From positions 62,001 to 126,000 of the forward strand of contig NZ_JAUQUB010000001.1 of NCBI RefSeq assembly GCF_030580675.1: DNA of 64,000 nt. The letters run 5' to 3'. The DNA comes from Antiquaquibacter soli. GTDB lineage: Bacteria > Actinomycetota > Actinomycetes > Actinomycetales > Microbacteriaceae. A model generated the notes under the pieces. The model worked only from the letters and a program-made list of their open reading frames with translations, did not search any database and was not told where the DNA came from. Shown here in pieces: positions 25,082 to 31,792 of the stretch. The position numbers and the translations under genes are program-made. The stretch's first letter is position 1, and each line of letters opens with the position of its first letter.

Positions 25082-25163
25082 ACTCGCGCGGCGCCCCACC
25101 ACGAGCGCCGCGCGAGTGCCCTGCTCCCGGCGCTCGAGGCCCCACCACGAGCCTCGAGCGCCG
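25082..25163. repeat. Two tandem 13-bp hairpins with the same 10-nt loop
   Basis: Hairpin one has arms ACTCGCGCGGCGC (25082-25094) and GCGCCGCGCGAGT (25105-25117). Hairpin two has arms CGGCGCTCGAGGC (25128-25140) and GCCTCGAGCGCCG (25151-25163). Both are perfect, both enclose CCCACCACGA, and ten bases separate them. Arms differ while loops are identical. The pair fills the gap between the oxidase stop and the kinase start on the minus strand and probably terminates the oxidase transcript. Confidence 0.85.
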
Positions 25164-25169
25164 AGCCCG

Positions 25170-26402
25170 TCAACCCCTCGGGATGAGGCGCTGAAGCTGC
25201 GTGACGTGCTTCGGCTCGAGCTCCTCGACGGAGGAGACCTCGAGGAGCTTCATCGTGCGCACGATCTGGTCGGACAGGATCTGGATGGTGCGGTCGACTC
25301 CCGCGCGCCCGCCGGCCATGAGGCCGTAGAGGTACGCCCGGCCGATGAGGGTGAACTTCGCGCCGAGAGCGAGGGACGCCACGATGTCGGCACCGTTCAT
25401 GATGCCCGTGTCGACCCACACCTCCGTGTCCTTGCCGACCTCCTTGACAACCTGCGGGAGCAGGTGGAACGGGATCGGCGCGCGGTCGAGCTGGCGTCCG
25501 CCGTGGTTGGAGAGCAGGATGCCGTCGACCCCGAGATCGGCGAGCCGCTTCGAGTCCTCGACGTTCTGAACCCCCTTGATGACGATCTTGCCGGGCCACA
25601 TGCCGCGGATGACGCCCAAGTCGTCGAAGTTGATCGACGGGTCCATCGCCGAGTCGAGCAGTTCACCGACCGTGCCGCCGGTCGACGACAGCGACGCGAA
25701 CTCGAGCTTCGGCGTCGTCAGGAAGTCGAACCACCACCACGGCCTCGGGATCGCGTTGATGATCGTGCCGGCGGTGAGCTGCGGCGGGATCGAGAATCCG
25801 TTGCGCTTGTCGCGCAGTCGCGCTCCCGCGACGGGGGTGTCGACCGTGAACATGAGCGTGTCGAAGCCCGCGGCGGCGGCCCGCTCGACGAGCCCGTAGG
25901 AGATCTCGCGCTGCCGCATCACGTACAGCTGGAACCAGTTGCGCCCGGTCGGGTTGGCCGCCTTGACGTCTTCGATGCTCGTCGTGCCGAGCGTCGACAG
26001 GGTGAACGGGATGCCCGCCGCCCCCGCCGCCCCGGCCCCGGCGATCTCGCCCTCGGTCTGCATGAGCCGCGTGAACCCCGTCGGCGCGATGCCGAAGGGG
26101 AGCGCGGAAGTGCCGCCGAGCACGGTCGTCGTGGTGTCGACGGTCGAGACATCCCGCAGGATCGACGGGTGGAACTCGATGTCCTCGAACGCCTGGCGGG
26201 CGCGGGCGAGCGAGAGCTCTCCCTCGGCGGCTCCGTCGGTGTAGTCGAACGCCGCCTTCGGCGTGCGGCGCTTCGCGATGTCCTTGAGGTCGTAGATCGT
26301 GAGGGCGGCATCCAGCCGGCGCTTCTTCGCGTTGAGCGTCGGCTTCTTGAACTTCATGAGTTCGAAGAGCTCGACGGGGTTCGGGAGCCGTCGCTTAACC
26401 AT
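25170..26402 (-). CDS. lldD: FMN-dependent L-lactate dehydrogenase / alpha-hydroxyacid oxidase
   Basis: 410-residue FMN enzyme oxidising L-lactate (or a related L-2-hydroxy acid) to pyruvate at the membrane face. It has the family core: [73 protein letters not shown] and the active-site [10 protein letters not shown] with FMN-phosphate motif [15 protein letters not shown] 26402 lies inside the end of the regulator gene (8-base overlap). In the window, both rhamnose routes can end in L-lactate, so this enzyme would feed it to pyruvate. Confidence 0.9.
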   Translation of the reverse strand: MVKRRLPNPVELFELMKFKKPTLNAKKRRLDAALTIYDLKDIAKRRTPKAAFDYTDGAAEGELSLARARQAFEDIEFHPSILRDVSTVDTTTTVLGGTSALPFGIAPTGFTRLMQTEGEIAGAGAAGAAGIPFTLSTLGTTSIEDVKAANPTGRNWFQLYVMRQREISYGLVERAAAAGFDTLMFTVDTPVAGARLRDKRNGFSIPPQLTAGTIINAIPRPWWWFDFLTTPKLEFASLSSTGGTVGELLDSAMDPSINFDDLGVIRGMWPGKIVIKGVQNVEDSKRLADLGVDGILLSNHGGRQLDRAPIPFHLLPQVVKEVGKDTEVWVDTGIMNGADIVASLALGAKFTLIGRAYLYGLMAGGRAGVDRTIQILSDQIVRTMKLLEVSSVEELEPKHVTQLQRLIPRG

Positions 26403-27033
26403 GGTGTCCTTCGAGGTGGGAGAGGAGGGCGTCGCGCGCCCCGGCGATGTGGGATCGGGTGAGGGCTGCCGCGGCATCGGCATCGCCCGCGGTGATGGCG
26501 TCGAGGATGCGCTGGTGCTGGGCGGCGACCTCGGCGGACGTGAGCAGCTGCGCGGCCTGCACCTGCCCGATGCACAGCTCGACCTCGCCCATGAGGAGGT
26601 CGTGCAGCCGCGCGAGGCGCGGACTCGGCTGCCCGGCGACAAGGGCGCGGTGGAAGCGGATGTCGGCGTCGGCGAAGTCGTGGGTGGCGGCGAGCTCGCG
26701 GTGGGCGGCGAGGGCTTCCGCGGGGATCGTGCCGGAGGTCGCGAGCGCGGCCATCGCGGCGGACTCGAGCACGGCGCGGTTGTCGAAGAGGTCGGCGACG
26801 TCGTCGCGGGTGAGCTCGGGAACGCGGGCGGCCCGGTGGGCCTCGCGCCGCAGAAGACCGTCGGCGACGAGTCGCTCGATGGCGATCTTCGCGGTGGGCC
26901 GGGCGACCCCGAAGCGCACGGCGACCGCCGACTCGGTGAGCGTCTCGCCCGGCGCGATGGACTGGCTCAGGATGCTCGCCCGCAACTCGTCGGCGATGGC
27001 GTCGGGGAGCACGACGGGGGTGTCGAGGGACAC
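26395..27033 (-). CDS. GntR-family FCD regulator, LldR-like
   Basis: 212 residues: winged helix with [25 protein letters not shown] and an FCD domain with [12 protein letters not shown] and [13 protein letters not shown], carrying the Asp/His metal positions. GTG 27033 is preceded by AAGGAG. It overlaps and precedes the lldD-type gene, the usual arrangement for a lactate-responsive LldR. A site of the form TnGTnnnACnA lies in its own promoter (27079-27089). Note the recognition helix has ARPTAKIA rather than the usual SRTPVREA. Confidence 0.88.
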   Translation of the reverse strand: MSLDTPVVLPDAIADELRASILSQSIAPGETLTESAVAVRFGVARPTAKIAIERLVADGLLRREAHRAARVPELTRDDVADLFDNRAVLESAAMAALATSGTIPAEALAAHRELAATHDFADADIRFHRALVAGQPSPRLARLHDLLMGEVELCIGQVQAAQLLTSAEVAAQHQRILDAITAGDADAAAALTRSHIAGARDALLSHLEGHHG

Positions 27034-27062
27034 GGGTACTCCTTCCGCGCTGAGGGGATTGC

Positions 27063-27090
27063 TAGACAATATAGCAGATTGTCTAACAAT
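27063..27090. promoter_or_regulatory. Inverted-repeat operator before the LldR-like gene
   Basis: TAGACAAT (27063-27070) and ATTGTCTA (27078-27085) are perfect inverted arms around seven bases. Overlapping the right arm, TTGTCTAACAA (27079-27089) fits the TnGTnnnACnA consensus of FadR/LldR-type regulators. AT-rich against its surroundings and 30-45 bases before the GTG, it probably overlaps the promoter and mediates autorepression. Confidence 0.7.
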
Positions 27091-27135
27091 CGAGTAGGGA
27101 GTCGCCGCCGCCTCTTCTTCCCGCCAAGCCCGCCT

Positions 27136-27224
27136 CCTTCCGAAAAGACGGAGATCGCCCCTCCCCGGTGGCTCGTTCCGCCGCGCATCCCTCCGCACTG
27201 CGGGAACTCCGTCTTTTCGGAAGG
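27136..27224. repeat. 18-bp inverted repeat with 53-nt spacer
   Basis: CCTTCCGAAAAGACGGAG (27136-27153) and its exact reverse complement (27207-27224) lie between the IclR stop and the LldR-like promoter, both minus-strand genes. The A-run in one arm and T-run in the other give U-tracts in both transcripts. It may be a terminator for the IclR operon reading towards lldR, or a small repeat element. Confidence 0.75.
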
Positions 27225-27238
27225 GGATTCGAGGGTTA

Positions 27239-27302
27239 CGGGGGATGCGGGGGATGCGGGGCGCGGGCGGGATGCGGGGGGCCGGGGCGCGGGCGGATGC
27301 GG
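27239..27302. repeat. G-rich short tandem repeats next to the IclR stop
   Basis: Four copies of GGATGCGG (27243, 27252, 27270, 27295) and two of GCGCGGGCGG (27261, 27287) in about 60 bases, with at least five G-runs of three or more on the plus strand. It could form a G-quadruplex or arise from slippage. No gene was seen in it. Confidence 0.7.
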
Positions 27303-27311
27303 AGGTGCGCG

Positions 27312-28076
27312 CTAGCCCAGGTGCCGCGCGACCGCCGCGCGGATGAGCGGCACGTCCGCGACGAGCGAGTCGAGCCCGCGGCGGTACGCGAGCGCGCTCA
27401 CCGAGATCGCGCCCCGGTGCCCGGCGGGGGATGTCACGGCGAGCGCCACGCAGTTGACGCCGAGCTCGTTCTCCTGGTCGTCCAGGCCGAAGCCGCGCTC
27501 GCGGGAGAGCGAGATCTCGTCGAGGAGCGCCGCGCGGTCGGTGATGGTGTGGTCGGTGAAGGCGGCGAGCGGCTCGCTGCCGAGCACGGCATCGAGGTCG
27601 GCGGTCGTGCGCACGAAGTCGCTCAGCAGGAGCTTGCCGACCGCGGTGGAGTAGGCGGGGTTGCGTCCGCCGATCGTCGAGGTGAGCCGCACGGCGCCCG
27701 ACGGCGGGTCCACCTTCGCGCGGTACACGACGTGCGCGCCGTCGAGCACCGCGTAGTGGGCGGTCTCGCCGAAGACCTCCGCGAGCTCGCGCAGGAGGGG
27801 TTCGATGCGCGCGGTCTCGGGACGGGCATCCTGGAACCGGAAGGCCAACCTCAGGAACTCGTCGCCGAGCTCGTAGACGCCCCGGGCGGTCTGGTGGGCG
27901 AGTCCGGCCTTGCGCAGCGAGGCGAGCGCCCGGTGCACCGTCGGCTTCGACCCGTGCACGCGGCGCGCGAGCTCGTCGAGCGAGATGCCCTCGGGATGCT
28001 CGGCGAGCTCGGTCAGCACGGCGAGCACTCGCTCCGACCCGACGAGCCGCTCGGGGTCGCCCGCCGTCGCGCTCAC
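27312..28076 (-). CDS. IclR-family transcriptional regulator
   Basis: 254 residues: N-terminal winged helix (ISLDELARRVHGSKPTVHRALASLRKAGL, about 31-59) and an IclR effector domain with HVVYRAKVDPPSGAVRL, AYSTAVGKLLL, ERGFGLDDQENELGVNCVA and the Cys/Val pocket. These regulators sense small organic or sugar acids. GTG 28076 overlaps the stop of the alcohol dehydrogenase gene (GTGA). As the last gene of the FAH-ADH-IclR operon, it likely controls this operon and the divergent dehydratase operon from the gap at 29946-30070. Confidence 0.9.
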   Translation of the reverse strand: MSATAGDPERLVGSERVLAVLTELAEHPEGISLDELARRVHGSKPTVHRALASLRKAGLAHQTARGVYELGDEFLRLAFRFQDARPETARIEPLLRELAEVFGETAHYAVLDGAHVVYRAKVDPPSGAVRLTSTIGGRNPAYSTAVGKLLLSDFVRTTADLDAVLGSEPLAAFTDHTITDRAALLDEISLSRERGFGLDDQENELGVNCVALAVTSPAGHRGAISVSALAYRRGLDSLVADVPLIRAAVARHLG

Positions 28077-29092
28077 GGCAGCCTCGGATCGACGTGCACC
28101 TTGGGGCCGGGGCCGGCATCCGCGCCGCGCTCGCCGGCGAGTCGGGATGCGACGTCCCCGAGCCCGACGACCTCGGCCACGATCGCCTCGGGCCGAACCG
28201 CGCCGGTCGCGTAGCCGTCGATCGCCCCGGGCAGGCCGGGGGAGGCGGAGAGGATGCCTACGGCCGTGACGTCCTTGAGGGCGAGGTCCCGGGTGTCGAC
28301 GTGGCTGGGGGTGCCCGAGAGCCCGATGTACACGACCCGGCCGCCGGGGTCGACGAGCTGGGCGGCGAGGTGCGGCGCGCGGGCATCGGATGTCGCGTCG
28401 ATGACGGCGTCGTAGTGCACGCCCTCGAGCGAGCCGAGCGAATCGATGGTGCGCGTGACGGGCACGCCGAGCGATTCGGCGAGCTCGAGCGACTCCGGTC
28501 GCACCCCCGCGACCTCGACCTCGAAGCCGCGCGCGAGGGCGAACTGGGCGGCGAGAAGGCCGATCGTCCCCGAGCCGAGCACGAGCAGCCGACCTCCCTC
28601 GCCGGCAGCCATCACGGCGCGCAGCGAGTTGCCGCCCGGCTCGACGAGGGCGGCGGCCGTCACGGACACCGAGTCGGGGATCGCGTGGGCGAAGCGCTGC
28701 GGGATGAGCATCCGCTCGGCGAGCGCTCCCGGCCAGCCGTCCTGGATGCCCACCTCGAAGCGGTCGGGGCACACGTGGTGCTTCCCCGCGAGGCAGAACC
28801 GGCAGTGCCCGCAGCCGAGCATGGTGTCGCCGGTGATGCGGCGACCGAGCCAGGACTCGTCCGTTCCGGCGCCGAGGCCGACGACCGTTCCGGTCCATTC
28901 GTGCCCGAGACGGATCGGGAAGTGCGTGAGGCCCTGCTCGAGGTAGGCCATCTCGCCCGTGTAGAACTCGACGTCGGTACCGCAGATGCCGACGCGCTCG
29001 ACCTCGACGAGGAGGTCGCCGTCGCCGGGCTCCGGCTCGGGGACCTCCTGCACGGAGGCCTCCCGCGGTGCCGTGACGACGAACGCGCGCAC
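28073..29092 (-). CDS. Zinc-dependent alcohol/polyol dehydrogenase
   Basis: 339-residue medium-chain dehydrogenase. Catalytic zinc ligands fit GICGTD (Cys37), GHEWTG and the downstream Glu. The structural zinc loop is CGHCRFCLAGKHHVC. NAD-binding motif is LGSGTIGLLAAQFAL. The resemblance is to threonine/sorbitol/sugar dehydrogenases. In this cluster it would oxidise a sugar or sugar-acid hydroxyl; which step is uncertain. The GTG start lies one base after the FAH hydrolase stop. Confidence 0.87.
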   Translation of the reverse strand: MRAFVVTAPREASVQEVPEPEPGDGDLLVEVERVGICGTDVEFYTGEMAYLEQGLTHFPIRLGHEWTGTVVGLGAGTDESWLGRRITGDTMLGCGHCRFCLAGKHHVCPDRFEVGIQDGWPGALAERMLIPQRFAHAIPDSVSVTAAALVEPGGNSLRAVMAAGEGGRLLVLGSGTIGLLAAQFALARGFEVEVAGVRPESLELAESLGVPVTRTIDSLGSLEGVHYDAVIDATSDARAPHLAAQLVDPGGRVVYIGLSGTPSHVDTRDLALKDVTAVGILSASPGLPGAIDGYATGAVRPEAIVAEVVGLGDVASRLAGERGADAGPGPKVHVDPRLP

Positions 29093-29093
29093 G

Positions 29094-29945
29094 TCAGCCG
29101 CCGTAGGGGAGCACGCGCTGGCGCTGCGAGCCGAGCTTCTGGATGCCGAGCTCGAGCACCTCGCCGCCGTGCAGGTACTGGGGCGGGTTCATGCCCATGC
29201 CCACTCCCGGGGGCGTGCCCGTGTTGATGAGGTCGCCCGGCTCGAGGGCCATGAACTGGCTGAGGTAATGGACGATGAAGGCGGGGCTGAAGACCATGGT
29301 GGCGGTCGACCCGGTCTGGCGGCGAACGCCGTCGACGTCGAGGAACATGTCGAGGGCGAGCACGTCGCCGACCTCGTCGGGGGTGACGAGCCAGGGGCCG
29401 GCCGGGTTGAACGTCGGAGCCGACTTGCCCTTCGACCACTGCCCCTTGCGCTCGATCTGCCACTCGCGCTCGCTGAGGTCGTTGGTGACGACGTAGCCGG
29501 CGATGGCGGCCTCGGCGGCGGCTTCGTCGGCCAGGTAGCTCGCGGGCGAGCCGATGACGATGCCGAGCTCGACCTCCCAGTCGGTCTTGACGGAGCCCTT
29601 CGGCACGATCACGTCGTCGTTCGGGCCCTGCAGGGTGTTCGGCGACTTGGTGAAGAGAATGGGCTCGCTCGGCACCTCCATGCCGCTCTCGGCGGCGTGG
29701 TCGGAGTAGTTGAGCCCGATGCAGAGGATCTGGTGGGGTCGCGCGAACGGCGCTCCGATGCGCTGGTCGCCGATCGGCTGCGGCGTGCGGCCGGCGACGA
29801 TCGCGGGGAGCTCGGCGATGCGGCCCGAGGCGAAGAAGGCCCCGTCGAAGTCGGGAACGACGTCCGAGACATCCACGTAGGTGTCGTCGTCGACGAGAAC
29901 GGCGGGCTTCTCGGAACCGATCGGTCCCAGGCGGATCAGGCGCAT
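29094..29945 (-). CDS. Fumarylacetoacetate-hydrolase-family protein (diketo-acid hydrolase)
   Basis: 283 residues with the FAH fold: ILCIGLNYSDHAAESGMEVP, LFTKSPNTLQGPND, the metal-binding VDWE-type segment KTDWEVELGIVIG (E-x-E) and the Asp in VTNDLSERE, ending LINTGTPPGVGMGM. Homologues cleave C-C bonds in 2,4-diketo acids; in non-phosphorylative L-fucose/L-rhamnose degradation one hydrolyses 2,4-diketo-3-deoxy-L-fuconate/rhamnonate to pyruvate and L-lactate. ATG 29945 is chosen to start at MRLIRLG. It is first in its operon and divergent from a dehydratase, matching that pathway. Confidence 0.88.
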   Translation of the reverse strand: MRLIRLGPIGSEKPAVLVDDDTYVDVSDVVPDFDGAFFASGRIAELPAIVAGRTPQPIGDQRIGAPFARPHQILCIGLNYSDHAAESGMEVPSEPILFTKSPNTLQGPNDDVIVPKGSVKTDWEVELGIVIGSPASYLADEAAAEAAIAGYVVTNDLSEREWQIERKGQWSKGKSAPTFNPAGPWLVTPDEVGDVLALDMFLDVDGVRRQTGSTATMVFSPAFIVHYLSQFMALEPGDLINTGTPPGVGMGMNPPQYLHGGEVLELGIQKLGSQRQRVLPYGG

Positions 29946-30004
29946 GTGTGTCTTTCGGTTCGCGGGTTGCGGTGACCGCAATCGGATGCCGCGGTCGGCC
30001 CGAT

Positions 30005-30057
30005 TGTGCCATAATTCAGAATATCAGCACAACGTTTCAATAGTTGGAATTATTAGG
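30005..30057. promoter_or_regulatory. AT-rich divergent promoter region of the sugar-acid operons
   Basis: This stretch, AT-rich against its surroundings, separates the FAH operon (minus) from the dehydratase operon (plus). TTCAATAGTTGGAA (30036-30049) is an imperfect palindrome and CAAC/GTTG arms (30030-30033 and 30043-30046) frame it. It may bind the IclR protein. I cannot assign -35/-10 boxes with confidence. Confidence 0.45.
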
Positions 30058-30070
30058 CGAGAGGGCGATC

Positions 30071-31792
30071 ATGGTCGATCACCTGCGCAGCGCGGACTGG
30101 TATGCCGGCAGCGACCGCAACGCGTACATCCACCGTGCCTGGATGCGACGCGGCACCCCCGACTCGGCCCTCGACGGCTCTCGCCCGCAGATCGCTATCG
30201 CGAACACGGCGAGCGACCTCACCCCGTGCAACAAGCACCTCGACCAGGTGGCCGAATCGGTCAAGGCCGGCATCTGGGAGGCCGGCGGGGTTCCCCTCAA
30301 CCTTCCCGTCGTCTCGATCGGCGAGACCCAGGTCAAGCCGACCGCGATGCTCTGGCGCAACATGGCCGCGATGGCGATCGAGGAGATGCTGCGCGCCAAC
30401 CCGATCGACGGCGTCGTGCTCCTCGGCGGTTGCGACAAGACCATCCCCGCCCTGCTCATGGCGGCGGCCTCCGTCGACCTCCCCGCGGTCGTGGTTCCCG
30501 GGGGGCCCATGCTCACCGGTCACTTCCGCGGCGAAGCGCTCGGCTGCGGAACGGATGTCTGGCGCCTCTCCGAGGAGGTGCGGGCCGGCACCATCACCAA
30601 CGGCCAGTTCCGCGAGTCCGAGGGCTCCATGATCCGCAGCGCCGGGCACTGCAACACGATGGGCACGGCGTCGACGATGGCGGTCGTCGCCGAAGCGCTC
30701 GGGATGACCATCCCCGGGTCATCCGGAATCCCCGCTCCCGACGCCCGCCTGCTCTCCGGAGCCCACGCCGCGGGTCGGCTCGCCGTCGACCTGGTCGCCG
30801 CGGGCCGGACACCGAGCCAGGTCATGACGCGCGAGAGCTTCCTCAACGCGATCGTCGCCGTCGCCGCCACAGGCGGCTCGACCAACTCGGTCGTGCACCT
30901 CCTCGCGATCGCCGGCCGACTCGGGGTCGACCTCTCCCTCGACGACTTCGACGGTGCCGGCTCGCACGTGCCGCTGCTCGTGAACCTGCTGCCCTCGGGC
31001 GAGTACCTCATGGACGACCTGTACCGGGCGGGGGGCATCCTCGCGGCGCTCGCCGGAGTGCGCGACCTGCTCTCGCCCGAGCCCATCACGGTCACCGGTC
31101 GACCCCTCGTCGAGTACCTCGACGACCGGCCGGTCTACGACGACACGGTCATCCGGCCGCGCGAGACGCCGCTCATGCTCGACGCCGGCATCGCCGTACT
31201 GCGAGGCAACCTCGCGCCGAGCGGCGCGATCATCAAGCCGGCCGCCGCCTCGCCCGAGCTCCTCACCCACCGCGGCCGGGCCGTCGTGTTCGAGTCGATC
31301 GAAGACTTCCGCGCCCGCATCGACCTGCCCGACCTCGACGTCGACGAGAACTCCGTGCTCGTACTGCGCGGGTGCGGACCGCGGGGCTACCCGGGCATGC
31401 CCGAGGTCGGCAACATGCCCCTGCCGGCGAAGCTCCTCGAGCGCGGCGTGCGCGATATGGTGCGGATCTCGGATGCCCGCATGTCGGGCACCGCGTACGG
31501 CACCGTCGTGCTCCACGCCGCCCCCGAGGCCGCCGCCGGCGGACCGCTCTCGCTCGTGCGCACCGGCGACTGGATCGAGCTCGACGTGCCGGGCCGCCGC
31601 CTCCACCTCGACGTGCCCGACGAGGAGCTCGCCGCCCGCACGCCCAGCGAGGCGAGCGCGGCCGCCTACGCCGCCCCTGCCCGCGGGTGGACGAAGCTCT
31701 ACGTCGATCACGTCATGCAGGCCGACACGGGCGCCGACCTCGACTTCCTCGTCGGATCGAGCGGGAGCGGGGTGGCGCGTGAGTCGCACTGA
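30071..31792 (+). CDS. IlvD/Edd-family sugar-acid dehydratase
   Basis: 573 residues. The three Fe-S cysteines are Cys53 (SDLTPCNKH), Cys121 (GGCDKTIPA) and Cys194 (GHCNTMGTAS), as in pentonate/sugar-acid dehydratases such as L-arabinonate and D-xylonate dehydratases. It would remove water from an aldonate to give a 2-keto-3-deoxy sugar acid. ATG 30071 follows GAGAGGGCGATC; an upstream ATG at 30044 lies in the promoter region. It is the first gene of an operon with an FAD/Fe-S dehydrogenase and two SDRs. The substrate, perhaps L-fuconate or L-rhamnonate, is inferred. Confidence 0.88.
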   Translation: MVDHLRSADWYAGSDRNAYIHRAWMRRGTPDSALDGSRPQIAIANTASDLTPCNKHLDQVAESVKAGIWEAGGVPLNLPVVSIGETQVKPTAMLWRNMAAMAIEEMLRANPIDGVVLLGGCDKTIPALLMAAASVDLPAVVVPGGPMLTGHFRGEALGCGTDVWRLSEEVRAGTITNGQFRESEGSMIRSAGHCNTMGTASTMAVVAEALGMTIPGSSGIPAPDARLLSGAHAAGRLAVDLVAAGRTPSQVMTRESFLNAIVAVAATGGSTNSVVHLLAIAGRLGVDLSLDDFDGAGSHVPLLVNLLPSGEYLMDDLYRAGGILAALAGVRDLLSPEPITVTGRPLVEYLDDRPVYDDTVIRPRETPLMLDAGIAVLRGNLAPSGAIIKPAAASPELLTHRGRAVVFESIEDFRARIDLPDLDVDENSVLVLRGCGPRGYPGMPEVGNMPLPAKLLERGVRDMVRISDARMSGTAYGTVVLHAAPEAAAGGPLSLVRTGDWIELDVPGRRLHLDVPDEELAARTPSEASAAAYAAPARGWTKLYVDHVMQADTGADLDFLVGSSGSGVARESH

